NCBI GenBank assembly: GCA_016703895.1
Contig: JADJBE010000020.1
Coordinates: 1-20,939, forward strand
Direction: 5' to 3'
Origin: Pseudomonadota bacterium
GTDB taxonomy: Bacteria; Pseudomonadota; Gammaproteobacteria; Steroidobacterales; Steroidobacteraceae
DNA length: 20,939 bases
Below, in pieces: positions 1-8,954 of the stretch. Every line of letters starts with the position of its first letter. Position 1 is the stretch's first letter. Position numbers and translations under genes: made by a program. The notes under the pieces are model-generated. The model worked only from the letters and a program-made list of their open reading frames with translations. It had not been told where the DNA came from and ran no database searches.

Positions 1-360
1 CTGCCAGTTCAGCTTCGCGCCGCGGTCGATGAGCAGTGTCGCGACTTCGACGCTGCCAGAGCGCGCCGCATTGGCCAGCGCACGCTCATTTAGGCTTTCG
101 CCAGTTACACCGGCGTCCAACAACAGCGCAACGGCTTTGGCATCGCCTGACCATGCCCGGCTCAACAACTCCCGGCTGACGAAGTCCTGCGCGCCATTCT
201 CACGGACGATCTTCGCCACGGCGGCCGCATCGCTGCGGTCCAGTGCCTTGTCGAGCTTCTTGTCGTTCGCCGCGCCGCACACCTGCGCGAAACCAATGCT
301 GAGCGCAACGAACAGCAACCAAGCGGAAACACTGCGGGGAGCCTTGGTCTTGTCGTTCAT
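1..360 (-). CDS. Ankyrin-repeat secreted protein, N-terminal part (runs off the window)
   Basis: The frame opens with ATG at 360-358 and stays open to the window edge, giving 120 residues. A GAGGG ribosome-binding site lies about 5 bases upstream of the start. The first roughly 30 residues look like a signal peptide, with a basic start and a hydrophobic run near LLFVALSIGFAQVCGAA. After it come helical repeats of ankyrin type: AVALLLDAG, then LANAARSGSVEVATLLIDRG, which has the usual loop spacing. Ankyrin repeats bind other proteins, and export suggests a periplasmic or secreted role. It lies downstream of the larger ankyrin gene at 500-2098 on the same strand with a 139-base gap, so the two may be co-transcribed. 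The partner and exact function cannot be told from the sequence. Confidence 0.8.
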   Translation of the reverse strand, partial: MNDKTKAPRSVSAWLLFVALSIGFAQVCGAANDKKLDKALDRSDAAAVAKIVRENGAQDFVSRELLSRAWSGDAKAVALLLDAGVTGESLNERALANAARSGSVEVATLLIDRGAKLNWQ

Positions 361-499
361 GGGACCCTCGTACGTCGGCGAATAAGTCGAGCAGCGAATG
401 GCAATTGATTGGCAGCAACGCGCTGACTTCGTCAATGCGCCGGCACTCATAGGTGCACACTGAATTGCAATGTGAACGGAATCACGTCAACGAGCAGGT

Positions 500-2098
500 T
501 CATGGCCCGCCGTCCCCCTGCCAGTCGCCGAACTCGGTCAATACGCCGTTTCCGAAGTAGTACACCTTCCGACCGACCCGAACGCCATCGAAATTGACCA
601 GAGAGTGTTTGATCTCGCTCAGATTCAGAACGACGAGAAAGTCCTGCAGACTCATTCCAGATTTCACTTTCACGATGCGTTCGCCGTCCGTCGCGATATC
701 TTCTCCGTTGAATCCGACACGAAGGATCACCAATTTGCCGTCAACCAGTACCATCTCCCCGCCGCCGCCGGTGGATCGAGCTTCCAGCGGACCTGGAGGC
801 GGGTTCGCCAGCGCTTCCACCTGCGCCTTGTTGAGCTGAGCTGGCGGCGGGGCGGGCGGCGTCAGGGGTCTGAGTAGCGCGACCACTTCGCTGCTGTCTC
901 CATTGGAATCGTTCATCGCAACGCTCAGCGCTGTCGACCCATTGACGGAGCGCGCACCGGGCTGCGCCTTCGCAGCGAGAAGCGCCCGCACCATGTCCAG
1001 GTTGTTCTGTCGGGCCGCCCACATCAGTGCCGTGGCGCCAGTTCTTGCCCGCGCGTTGATATCCGCCTTGGCCTCGATCAACGCACGCACCAGCTCACCG
1101 CCATTTGCGGTGGTGCTAATCATCAGGACGGTGTCGCCGCGGCTGTTTGTCACATTGGGGTTGGCCTTGGCCGCCAATAGGAGCCGGACCAGATCCACCT
1201 TGCCGCTGCGCACGGCCCCGACCAAAGCGGCCTCACCGCCGGATTCTGCGGCGTTCACATCTGCGCCAGCAGCGAGCATCGAAGTCACTAGATCTCTGTA
1301 GCCAGCTGCCGCGGCGCGCGCCAGCAATTCAGGGGCTTTGACGTCCGCGTGGGCGTCGATCAGAAGCCGCGCAATGTCCGGGTGCTTGTTAACGAGCGCG
1401 ATTGCCAGCGCGGTCTTGCCCTGGGAATCTGCGGCATTGATGTTGGCACCGCCGGTGATGAGCTCACTCGCCAGGTCTGTTGATCCTGCAGTGGCGGCGA
1501 CGTGCAGCGGTGTTTGGCCCTGGTTGTTGGCAAGATTGGGGTCGGCCTGGCGTGCCAGCAGTTCGCGTGCCACCAGGGGCTTTGCGGACAGAATCGACAC
1601 CAGAAGTGCCGAGGATCTCGCAGAGTTGCAGACGTTAGGGTCGGCGTTGGCGGCGAGCAAATCGTGAACGACGTCGGCAAACCCCAGTTCACTGGCCTGC
1701 ATCAGCGGTAACGCGCCACCCTTGGTGGGTGCGTTTACGTCGGCACCGGCAGCGATGAGCGCGCGCGCAATCACGGGATCCTTGTTCAACAGCGCTGCGC
1801 CGAGCGCCGTCGTGCCGTCGGTGCCGCGCAGGTTCACATCGGCATGGGCGTCGAGCAGTGCGCGAATGACCACGGGATTCTTGCTCGCGGCGGCGACTAC
1901 CAGCACCGGATTGCCGTCCGGCCCCCTGTAGTTCACGTCGATGTGTTTCTTGGACAGCAGGTTGATGATGGTCGGAAGGTGGCCGTAGCCCGCAGCGGCG
2001 TGAAGTTCCGCGTTGTAGTCGTGCTTGGCAGCGGCCAGATTGGCCGCGCCAAGAAGGACCACGCCGATCAGGATGCCATTGAGTCTACGTGGCGGCAT
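500..2098 (-). CDS. Secreted ankyrin-repeat protein, 532 aa
   Basis: The N-terminus (residues 1-24) is a signal peptide ending near NLAAA, so the protein is exported. Residues of about 28-410 form roughly eleven ankyrin repeats, recognisable by recurring pieces such as VARELLARQADPNLAN, QTPLHVAATAGSTDLA and ALMWAARQNNLDMVRALL. A proline-rich linker (PPAPPPAQ) follows, then a C-terminal domain of about 90 residues that I do not recognise. An AAGGAG Shine-Dalgarno sequence lies within the last codons of the gene upstream (2112-2107), and only five bases separate the two genes, so translation is probably coupled. Ankyrin proteins mediate protein-protein contact; here probably in the periplasm or outside the cell. 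The frame is uninterrupted, unlike many genes in this window. Confidence 0.88.
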   Translation of the reverse strand: MPPRRLNGILIGVVLLGAANLAAAKHDYNAELHAAAGYGHLPTIINLLSKKHIDVNYRGPDGNPVLVVAAASKNPVVIRALLDAHADVNLRGTDGTTALGAALLNKDPVIARALIAAGADVNAPTKGGALPLMQASELGFADVVHDLLAANADPNVCNSARSSALLVSILSAKPLVARELLARQADPNLANNQGQTPLHVAATAGSTDLASELITGGANINAADSQGKTALAIALVNKHPDIARLLIDAHADVKAPELLARAAAAGYRDLVTSMLAAGADVNAAESGGEAALVGAVRSGKVDLVRLLLAAKANPNVTNSRGDTVLMISTTANGGELVRALIEAKADINARARTGATALMWAARQNNLDMVRALLAAKAQPGARSVNGSTALSVAMNDSNGDSSEVVALLRPLTPPAPPPAQLNKAQVEALANPPPGPLEARSTGGGGEMVLVDGKLVILRVGFNGEDIATDGERIVKVKSGMSLQDFLVVLNLSEIKHSLVNFDGVRVGRKVYYFGNGVLTEFGDWQGDGGP

Positions 2099-2103
2099 GG
2101 CAG

Positions 2104-2640
2104 CTACTCCTTGGTGAAGTACGGCACTTGCTCTTTCTGCGCGTAGCCAACCGCACTGTCAGCCTGCAGCCTTGGCGACGGTGAGGAAAAATTCACGTGC
2201 ACTGGAACTATTCGCGCGTCCACCACGACGATATCCACGCGCGCATCCGTGCAGAATCGTGCGCGATTGTCCTTGTCGCTTGAAAACGCGCGGAGTGAGG
2301 CAGTGATGCCAAAGCTTGCGGCACCGGGTTTCGTTTCGACCCGCACCACCCGGTGCGGACTCGCGGCGATCTCAGCGAGGTAAGTATGGTCGTCCTTGCG
2401 ATCCTCGGTGGTGAACGTCCCGCCGTAGAGATCGCGGTGCACCGTTGTTTGCGTGACCGTCCAGGAGCAGGGCACAGCGCCAGAATCGACGTAGAAATCG
2501 ACGTAGCCCATTCCGGACCGCGGTTCCGGCGGATTGGGTTCCCGGGCGTAAAATGGCGTCGTGGTGACGCAGGCACTGAGAGCAGCGCTGATCGCGAGCA
2601 GCACCCATCCCCTTGGCGGAGCTACTTGAGGTGGAGTCAT
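2104..2640 (-). CDS. Hypothetical lipoprotein, 178 aa
   Basis: The protein starts MTPPQVAPPRGW and has a hydrophobic stretch ending in a lipobox, LSAC, with the lipidated cysteine at about residue 24. It should therefore be exported and anchored in the membrane. The mature part contains a beta-rich region (YVDFYVDSG, TYLAEIAASPHRVVRV) and two further cysteines, but no family that I recognise. It is immediately upstream of the ankyrin gene at 500-2098, with a five-base gap, and carries that gene's ribosome-binding site in its 3' end. The two are almost certainly an operon, so this lipoprotein may be a partner of the ankyrin protein. The start codon has only a weak purine-rich upstream sequence, so the exact start is less sure than the frame. 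Confidence 0.75.
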   Translation of the reverse strand: MTPPQVAPPRGWVLLAISAALSACVTTTPFYAREPNPPEPRSGMGYVDFYVDSGAVPCSWTVTQTTVHRDLYGGTFTTEDRKDDHTYLAEIAASPHRVVRVETKPGAASFGITASLRAFSSDKDNRARFCTDARVDIVVVDARIVPVHVNFSSPSPRLQADSAVGYAQKEQVPYFTKE

Positions 2641-2703
2641 CGCCTGTTACCCCCGGGATATTCGCGCTTCCTTCATTCTGTCACAAGCCGCTCCCCGCTG
2701 CGA

Positions 2704-2855
2704 CGATGAGCACCTGGTGAGTTTTCGATCGTGACTTCAGGATGTTTATCGGCAGGTCTCGGTTCGATTTGCTCGAAGCGAATGCCTCGCAATTGGAATT
2801 TATCGTCGTCTTTTGCTCTCAAGTAGAGTTTCTGTAGGTCAAGTTGGCGGTAGAT
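2704..2855 (+). pseudogene. Decayed vapC 3' end with a decayed unit right end
   Basis: The stretch 2709-2795 is a close match to the last 90 bases of the intact vapC at 12641-13084: the part encoding LVSFDRAF and LLEANA is recognisable, with a one-base insertion (GTTTTCG against GTTTCG). The similarity continues past the stop into the non-coding right end that follows the intact vapC: AATTGG, TATCG, GGTCA and CGGTA recur in the same order and spacing. No reading frame survives and no guaA-type att sequence remains at the expected place near 2905, which is now inside a lipoprotein gene. I read it as an old, decayed VapBC unit of the same element family. Confidence 0.7.
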
Positions 2856-2902
2856 GCGCCAATTGCCTATTCCAGGCGGGCGGCCCGCCGTTCGCCGTAT
2901 GG

Positions 2903-3379
2903 CTACGGGCCGCTAGGTTGTTCGTCCAGCAGGATGACTTCCGACGCAACGACGAACGCCAGCGGCTTTTCGCCAGGCATTAGCTTCGGTGTCTTCGCGT
3001 ATTCTGCCGGCAGCGAACGGAATACGGGTCCGACAAATCGATATCTCCGCCCCAACTGCCAAGCGACGGACTGCTCGTCTACGACAAGATTCGTATACTT
3101 GGTGCCTTCGGTCTTGATCAGCTGATAGACCGTGGTGCCATCATCAACAGAGAACAAGTTGATACCCCGGCTTGTGCCATCTGCGGCGACTCCGCTGTCG
3201 ACCATTTGCACCGCAAGCATGCCTTCGACGGAGGATCCTGCGGTCTGTGGCCGCGCCGCGGCATCTGACAATTCCGCCGGCGGCGAGGGTGACGGGCCAC
3301 AGGCCGAGATCGCCAACCAAGCGCCCAGCGCAAGTGATCTGGCAAGAGCGCTTGCTGCGAGCTTGCATAGCCGATTCAT
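2903..3379 (-). CDS. Hypothetical lipoprotein, 158 aa
   Basis: I chose the start MNRLCKL at 3379 over an in-frame ATG seven codons upstream, because it has an AGGGGG ribosome-binding site about 9 bases away and gives a normal lipoprotein signal: basic residues, a hydrophobic core, and the lipobox ISAC with the cysteine at residue 27. The mature protein begins with a proline/serine-rich linker and continues with a domain of about 110 residues (ending LAFVVASEVILLDE) that I cannot assign to a family. It should be membrane-anchored on the periplasmic side. It stands alone, separated from the lipoprotein/ankyrin operon by the decayed vapC fragment. A GC-rich hairpin (GGCGGG-CGG-CCCGCC, 2877-2891) lies just beyond its stop and might help end transcription, but it lacks a T-tract. 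Confidence 0.75.
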   Translation of the reverse strand: MNRLCKLAASALARSLALGAWLAISACGPSPSPPAELSDAAARPQTAGSSVEGMLAVQMVDSGVAADGTSRGINLFSVDDGTTVYQLIKTEGTKYTNLVVDEQSVAWQLGRRYRFVGPVFRSLPAEYAKTPKLMPGEKPLAFVVASEVILLDEQPSGP

Positions 3380-3400
3380 GGTGCTTGACCCCCTTGGCAT

Positions 3401-3982
3401 GACTTGGCGACTTGCAGGCGACCGGACTCGGCAGGCTCCTAGGCTACGGCTGGTCCCGGTTCATTGCAAAAGATGAGAAGTCGCCTGCATTGCTATGGGC
3501 CGGTTGTCATCTCGCACTGGCCTCTGCCACGATTCGAGTTTCCTGCGACCGTCGCGCACGTGCTCCATCGTGAACATGGTTGCGATACATATTGACCTTG
3601 GTGCTTGGCACCAAAGTAAACGGGGCGAACCGCGCCACGACGTACCTTGCGACTTACCGTTTGGTGTCGAAGTAGTATCCCGAGATAAAACCGGACCGGC
3701 TTCTTTCGGATCTCTTCGCAACCACGCCGTGCGATCCGAAAACGCTGATCCGTGCCGCCAGAGACAACGTTGGGAAAGTGCCATCATGTGCCTCAGCGTC
3801 GCGCTCGCGGCGTCGTACTGGATCTGCCAGGGCAGGGGCGATGCGCTCGGCTAATCGGAGCGGGTGGCGCCACGGATTCAGACATGCTTCCGTCGACGAC
3901 CCGCGAAGTTCGCTGGATCGGAGAGATGCTGGGCGTTCCCGCTTCACCGGAGACCGGGGCTCCGAGAGCGTGAGCTTTCGGC
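3401..3982. other. Stretch of about 580 bases without a recognisable gene
   Basis: Several open frames cross this stretch, but none has a convincing start, ribosome-binding site or family resemblance. The most protein-like piece is the plus-strand frame ending with TGA at 3971-3973 (ending REVRWIGEMLGVPAS and ten more residues). It stops about ten bases before the conserved right-end repeat at 3983, just as the cargo genes of the other units do. It may be the tail of a decayed cargo gene, but I do not recognise it. The rest shows no tRNA, repeat or promoter that I can support. Confidence 0.35.
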
Positions 3983-4099
3983 ATCAATCGCGCTCAATCG
4001 CCGCCAAGCGAGGTTTGTTGTCGGTCATTCTTACGGTAAGTCGACATGACGCTTTTCGAGAAAGCCTGTAGTCACAGCCACTTAGATGACTTGGTATCA
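3983..4099 (+). repeat. Unit right-end repeat, copy 1
   Basis: This is the most diverged of four related sequences that precede each guaA-type att core. Shared landmarks, in order, are TCAATCG (TCTATCG in the others), CCAAGCG, a GGTCATTC-nn-ACGGTAA pair, GTAGTC, ACAGCCACTTAGAT and then the att core. The order and spacing match copies 3 and 4. It is non-coding. In integrating elements, such flanks carry the arm sites of the recombinase, which is the role I infer here. Confidence 0.7.
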
Positions 4100-4118
4100 G
4101 TTGAGTGGGAGTGAGGGG
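4100..4118 (+). other. Putative att site 1 (guaA 3'-end type)
   Basis: The core TTGAGTGGGAGTGAGGGG starts at 4101. In the frame starting at 4094 it reads VSVEWE-stop, close to the TIEWE-stop end of GMP synthase, yet no guaA gene precedes it. A 7-bp imperfect inverted repeat, CCACTTA and TGAGTGG, separated by 17 bases, spans the core. I infer a recombination site at the left edge of the large unit 4119-11882. Confidence 0.65.
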
Positions 4119-4183
4119 CGCTTGTGCCAGGGGACTTGGCAACATCGGAGTCCATCACGCTCGGCAGTTGATCCGGGAACAAC

Positions 4184-4661
4184 TCAGTTGGTCGCGGAGG
4201 TCGAGGCTGCCTCGTCCGGGGCCGATGCGGCGGGATCCTCGATGCCGAACTTTGCCCTCAGTTGTTCATCCGTGAGCGCCGGGTCGACGTCGCACAGGTA
4301 CGTCCACCTGCCGCCGGCAGGTCGAGTGAATGCCTTGCCGATCGATAAGCCTGCTCGTTCGACCTCAGCTGGTGATTCGCTGAACGATCTGAACACATAC
4401 ACGTTAACTGGGCCACCGCCTGCATAGTTCAGTCCCGCTCCCCCAGGATCGAATCCAAAGACATGCTGGCCCATCGCCATACAAAGGCCGTCCTTGCAGA
4501 CCGTGGAGCGTATCCACCTTTACGGGGCACGGCGGGGTTGGCGCAACGGTCTGTACATCGGTCGATGCCGAAGCGGTGGCAGAGTCGGCGGATCTATCCG
4601 AACCGCAACCGAGCAGAATCAAGCAGCATAGCAACGGGAATTTTGGCGAAGGCTGTTTCAT
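4184..4661 (-). pseudogene. Frameshifted lipoprotein gene
   Basis: The gene starts at 4661 with MKQPSPKF and a hydrophobic stretch ending in a lipobox, LLGC (cysteine 19), followed by a Ser/Ala/Thr-rich linker. At about 4490-4510 the frame must shift: the sequence CKDGLCMAMGQHVFGFDPGG reads smoothly in the second frame, which then continues to a stop at 4184 through NVYVFRSFSESPAEVERAG and LTDEQLRAKFGIEDPAAS. Together they would make a lipoprotein of about 158 residues with a cysteine pair (CKDGLC). I do not recognise the family. It is the first gene after att site 1 and faces it. The break may be a real mutation or a sequencing indel. Confidence 0.6.
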
Positions 4662-4742
4662 GACGCGCTTCTACTCCAGGTGCGGGCCCAATACGAGACT
4701 CGCGGGTCTCGGTGACGGTAAGTCATTCGGCTTTGCGTGAGA

Positions 4743-5246
4743 TCAGCGCGCGGTGTCAGTTATCTGCTCGCGCGATTTGAGAACCTTGTCAGCGAACACG
4801 AGGTGATAGGACTTCGCGCATCGCAGAGCCTTCCCATCCTTGGAACTGACGACGATGCCATTGGGCCAGTGGAAATCATACTCCGTGAATCTAACGGTTT
4901 CCGGATTCGCGAGATCGTTGTGATTCGACGTCATGTCCAGAACCGAGGCCAGACTCAAGTCTTGGAGATCACCGCAGGAACCGAGGATGAACTCGGCGGT
5001 TCCTTTGTCCTGATCGCTCCGCCAGGCAATGATTCCTAGTTTGCCTCGCGCAACATCGCGAGCGCGCCAGCCATCCCTGAGAAAGTCACCCAGCGTGGTG
5101 GTTCCTGGCTGGTAAGCCTCGACACGCTCGAGGCTTCGATCGGGTGTCGGGGGCGGCGCCGTTTGCGACAGCACCGGTCCCGCGCCAAGGGGCACGACCA
5201 GAGCAAGAACAAAGCGAAGGAACAACCCCACATTGCGACAGTTCAT
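4743..5246 (-). CDS. Hypothetical secreted protein, 167 aa
   Basis: I place the start at MNCRNVGLF (5246), which has a GGGGGAA ribosome-binding site 5 bases upstream; an in-frame ATG 19 codons earlier adds a non-hydrophobic leader. Residues 1-28 form a signal peptide ending near GPVLSQTA. A domain at about residues 45-95 carries PGTTTLGDFLRDGW, ARGKLGIIAWR and a cysteine in LGSCGD. The same pattern occurs at the N-terminus of the divergent gene at 5449 (PGQTTLRQFYGDGW, LRGKLGVLGFR, LLGVCP), so the two are paralogs. The rest (VRFTEYDFHWPNGIVVSSKDG) is unfamiliar. It is probably periplasmic, of unknown function, and shares a 202-base divergent promoter region with its paralog. Confidence 0.72.
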   Translation of the reverse strand: MNCRNVGLFLRFVLALVVPLGAGPVLSQTAPPPTPDRSLERVEAYQPGTTTLGDFLRDGWRARDVARGKLGIIAWRSDQDKGTAEFILGSCGDLQDLSLASVLDMTSNHNDLANPETVRFTEYDFHWPNGIVVSSKDGKALRCAKSYHLVFADKVLKSREQITDTAR

Positions 5247-5448
5247 GGTTTCCCCCGCGTACGCCGGCTCACCCGGCAAGCCCGCTCCGCGTCGATCGTT
5301 CAACGCGACGTATAGGCTATTCTAAGTCTAGAGTTAGCCAGCGCAAAATGACAGATCTCGTGCGACAGCAGCTCGTCGCCTAACAGGGCGATAGTGGACG
5401 CAACAGGGAACGTAGGCACGTTGTCCAGACTTGGAGTAGGAGGCATGT

Positions 5449-6757
5449 ATGTCGTGCTTGCGCAGCGGTGGCGTATGGTGTGTCGGGTGGGGCCTAATTT
5501 CGGCTGTTGCACAAGGTGCAGATTCGCGCGGCATCGATTTCGAACTCAGCCGCCTCGGTACCTACGTCCCCGGTCAAACGACTCTCCGGCAGTTCTACGG
5601 GGACGGATGGAATGGCGTTGACCCGCTGCGCGGCAAGTTGGGCGTGCTGGGTTTCCGCCGTTCACCTGACGGCACCGTCGACATGCTGTTGGGCGTATGC
5701 CCAATCGAAAGCAATCCGAAGATGCTGTCTGTAGCGGAGGACAACGAGGCAAAGTTGCGCCAGGAGCCGAATCGCGACTTGTTCAATTTGCCCTGTGGCC
5801 CGACCAGAAGCCAGCAGCGCAACTCGTCCGAAAAATCCTTGCCGTCCGTCTGTACCGAGAAGGCTCGTCTGAAGTTCAAGAATGGCTCGCTGCAGTCACT
5901 GGCGCTGATCAAATCCGACGAATTCAGTCCAACTGCAGCATTGTGTTACGTCGATCAATTGAGTAACGACGGTGAGGGGGTCGATGAGTTGCACCGGTTG
6001 GTCGCAGCAGCGCTGGAGAACAACTCGCCCTCATCGATCAGTGTCAGCGCGATGGAGAGTCGAGCGTCGGATACCGAGATATTCATCTTTCGAGCCGAGG
6101 GCAAAGTCCGCTCCCAACCACTGCTCGAACGACTGGTGGAGCGACGACTGTTGGAAGGCAGCATCCGGGTCGGCGAGATGATCCCACGCCTGGAGAGCGA
6201 GAGGGTTCTTGCGCGTATCGCGATGCAGAGCCCCCATCGGTACATCAAGCCCTTGGCACTCAAGAAGGTGACCGACAACGCCGTCTACGCGGACTTCATC
6301 TTGCGATTCGTCGAGGCGAACGATCATGTTCAGGCTGCATTCTGGGCGTTCGACCACATCGAAGATCGGAATCAACTCGCGCGTCTCGAACGCGAGCTGC
6401 GCCTCAAGAAGGATCCACGCGCCGCCTTGATTGCCGATCAGGCGAGACTGCGCCTGCAGTTTGCCTCTGGGCGAGTCTTGAATGCGGATACCACGCAGGC
6501 GCGCCTGAGAATTGCCAACGACGTCCGATTCCAGGCGTACTCACCGTATTCGCCGTTCTACACCAGCAAGATCACCGTTGAAGTCGTGGTGCCGGAGCGG
6601 GAGTCCTTCGTGCGCATTTTCGAAAGGGTTTTCCGGCGGCATTTATCTTCGCGACGCCGAGGCCCTCGAGTTCTGGGTTTCGCCGGGCTTCAGCTTGTCA
6701 GCCATCTTGGAAGAGATTTCGACGTGGCTTGGCGCCTCAGCACCTGTGGTGGAGTAG
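5449..6757 (+). CDS. Hypothetical secreted protein, paralog of the divergent gene (one frame break)
   Basis: ATG at 5449 follows AGGAGG with a five-base gap. A short signal peptide ends near AVAQGA. Residues of about 35-85 hold the domain shared with the 4743-5246 protein: PGQTTLRQFYGDGW, RGKLGVLGFRRSPDGT, LLGVCP. A long helical region follows, of no known family. The open frame continues to 7197, but that is an artefact: near 6630 the natural continuation shifts by one base to SGGIYLRDAEALEFWVSPGF and ends with TAG at 6755-6757, just before the ribosome-binding site of the next gene. The product would be about 436 residues. It begins an operon-like run with the genes at 6778 and 7780. Function unknown; probably in the cell envelope. 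Confidence 0.65.
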
Positions 6758-6777
6758 TAGCACGTGGGGGAGGGCAT

Positions 6778-7783
6778 ATGCATCGCAACATCCGGAAGTC
6801 TCTGATCCTGCTCGCCAGCCTGGCGTGGCTGCCGCTGGCATTCGCCTCGGTCGCCGGGGACTGGAAGAAGGCCCAGAAAGAGGGAACCTGGTCGGCCTAC
6901 CTGCGATTCGTGAGCAAGCATCCCGAGGCTGCCGAGGCCGCGGAAGCACGCCGGAGGATGGAGGAGATGGAGCGCGAAACCGCATGGAAAGCGGCCATGG
7001 CGGCAAGCAGCGTAGATCAGAGACGGGGGATCAGTGATTATCTACGGAAGTACCCTGGCTCACCGCATGAGGCTGAGGCACAGGCGAGGCTCAAGGCACT
7101 GCTCGCCGAGAGTATGTGGGAACGCGCGAAGCAGTCGGACGCCGAGGAGACGTACAGGCTTTCGCAGGGATTACCCCGATTCGCCTTTCGCTGCTGAAGC
7201 AGAGACGCGCGCCGACGCCGCACGGGCCCGCGCTCTCGAAGCGGATTGGGGCCAGACAATGCAGGCGAATCGGACGTCTGCGTTCAGGGAATTCATCGCG
7301 CGCCACCCTGGAGCACCGCAGGAAGCCGAGGCAAGATTACGCATTGAGGCGATCGTCACCGAGCGCGAACGCACGACCCTGGAACCGCTCCGCAAGGCAG
7401 TGGCGCAGGCCGAGAGCTTGGACGCCGTGCCGCTCCATCTGGGCGATTTCGCGAAGAATCTGGCGATCAGGGCGCCCGGCTCCCTGATGAACTACGAAGG
7501 CGCGTTCATCCGCGTGGTGGGCGACCCCTATGCCCGGAAGCCCGGTGAGCAGGCTTTCGAAGCGATCACGACCAGATCGTTCGTCATCCTGTCCATCGGG
7601 CAGCGACCGGATGCGGTCGCCGACGTCATCGCGCATACGGCAAAGATTTCTTGGCCCGTCGGTTACATGGTCGATGCGAACGGCGCGATGACGCTAGTAG
7701 TTCCCGCCGAGCTCATTCCCTGTGAACTGGAGTTCGTGGACGCGGTTCGAACACGAATCCCGCTGAGAAGGAGGTCCAAGTGA
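6778..7783 (+). CDS. Secreted helical-repeat (TPR-like) protein, one frame break
   Basis: ATG at 6778 follows GGGGGAGGG by a few bases. Residues 1-22 form a signal peptide (SLILLASLAWLPLAFAS). Then at least four tandem repeats of about 38-45 residues recur with the pattern W-x2-A, a short helix, Y-hydrophobic-x2-hydrophobic, P-G-S-P, E-A-E-A-x-x-R. Examples are YLRKYPGSPHEAEAQARL and FIARHPGAPQEAEARLRI. These resemble TPR-type helical hairpins that build binding scaffolds. The first frame breaks near 7165 and the repeat resumes in another frame as DYPDSPFAAEAETRADAA. A C-terminal domain of about 130 residues (VILSIGQRPDAVADVIAHT) is not recognised. The stop TGA at 7781-7783 overlaps the GTG start of the next gene, so the two are translationally coupled. 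Confidence 0.65.
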
Positions 7784-8853
7784 ACGTCGGGATCAAGTCC
7801 GGATCGTCTTGCGGGCAGTGCAACAAGGCGCTGGGCAAATGGTTCGCCGCCTTCAAACGTGACGACGGCTTTTGCAGCCAGGAGTGCCGCAACACGTTCG
7901 ACGTGACGAGGAGCGAGCCGGCTGAAGCCTCGCGCTTCATCAGCAGCTTCCTGGAGCAGATCGCACCGCGCGAGAAATGGCTTGCCGTCGCACTCTGTCG
8001 GTGGGGCGCGGCGGAGACCGGGAATCAGACGGTGAGTCTGTGGGTCGGGCGCGCACTGTTCGGCATCGGCGGCGATCTCCTGAACGCTTCCGGTGGGTCC
8101 TCGATCGCGGTCGTGGGAATCTCAGAAAATCGGACTTTCGCTCTCGCTCCCCTGGGTTACCTCTCCAGCGAGCTGGTGCCGGGCATCCTCCATCGCAAGT
8201 CGGTCGACAAGGAGAGTTCCGTCAACAGCCCGCTGGATCGGATCGTCGTATCGCAAGGTCGAGCGAACCGGTTGATCGTCAAGAACGAGGATCGCCGCCA
8301 CGTGTGGGAGCTGGAGTTTCCGAAATGCTTCGTCGATCGGAACGACGAGTTTCCGGTTCTGCACAAAGATCTGTGGTATGTCGACGCACGAGTCGCGACC
8401 GAAGAGGGGGCGGGCGATTCGGGAATCGCCGCAGGCGCCGTTCGCGCGGCCATCGAGGCGGCGAGCCGCGGACCTGCAGCGGATGCGGCCAAGTGCTTTG
8501 GCAACATTCCGTCCAAAGCGCTGAACACAGCGATCGAGCGCTACGCACCGGAAGCAGCCGGCGAGGAGGTATTTGCGCTGGTGCCTAGTGACGGCTCGGG
8601 CAAGTCGGGGTTCGTTCTGACGAACAAGGCGCTGTACTTTCGCAGTATCGTTCACTCGAACCGCTATCGCTTCGCGTACGACGACGTCGTCGACATCGCA
8701 AAGACAAAGACGCTCCTGAGGATTGCCACCGCGCAGGAGGCTCTCGAATGGGATCTCGAGTCCGGCAAGGAGCTGCTGTGGGAGCGCTCGCGACGCAATG
8801 CCGCCGAGTTCGTAGCTGCGGTCCTTCAGGCGGTCCTTCGTGTACCGGTGTAG
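7780..8853 (+). CDS. Zinc-motif protein with PH-like C-terminal domain, 357 aa
   Basis: The start is GTG at 7780, overlapping the stop of the upstream gene (GTGA), which points to coupled translation; an AAGGAGG sequence lies just upstream. Residues 11-36 form a CxxC-x17-CxxxC motif (CGQC, CSQEC), probably binding zinc. There is no signal peptide, so the product is likely cytoplasmic, unlike its exported neighbours. The middle (residues of about 50-250) is a beta-rich region of no recognised family. The last 90 residues (GFVLTNKALYFRSI, YRFAYDDVVDI) look like the bacterial PH-like fold, in which a strand FxLTNxALYF begins the barrel. Such domains bind proteins or membranes. I infer a regulatory or sensing role in the operon from 5449, but the function is unknown. 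Confidence 0.72.
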   Translation: MNVGIKSGSSCGQCNKALGKWFAAFKRDDGFCSQECRNTFDVTRSEPAEASRFISSFLEQIAPREKWLAVALCRWGAAETGNQTVSLWVGRALFGIGGDLLNASGGSSIAVVGISENRTFALAPLGYLSSELVPGILHRKSVDKESSVNSPLDRIVVSQGRANRLIVKNEDRRHVWELEFPKCFVDRNDEFPVLHKDLWYVDARVATEEGAGDSGIAAGAVRAAIEAASRGPAADAAKCFGNIPSKALNTAIERYAPEAAGEEVFALVPSDGSGKSGFVLTNKALYFRSIVHSNRYRFAYDDVVDIAKTKTLLRIATAQEALEWDLESGKELLWERSRRNAAEFVAAVLQAVLRVPV

Positions 8854-8954
8854 ATGACTGATTGAACAGATGGCCGGTTCGACGAAGTTGGCTATGCGGA
8901 TGAGGCGCGTTGAACTTCCTATCCGCTCGTTGTACGGGTAACCTTTCCTTCGAC

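Noticed and set aside
2877..2891. Rho-independent terminator for the lipoprotein gene
   Set aside because: A strong GC stem exists but there is no T-tract on either strand; mentioned only as a possibility in the gene entry.
3461..3947. Minus-strand genes between the lipoprotein and att site 1
   Set aside because: The open frames have arginine- and serine-rich shadow-like composition, no ribosome-binding site and no recognisable motif.
5449..7197. A single 582-residue gene
   Set aside because: The open frame joins two genes through a frame break near 6630. A natural stop at 6757, a ribosome-binding site and a signal peptide at 6778 show two separate genes.
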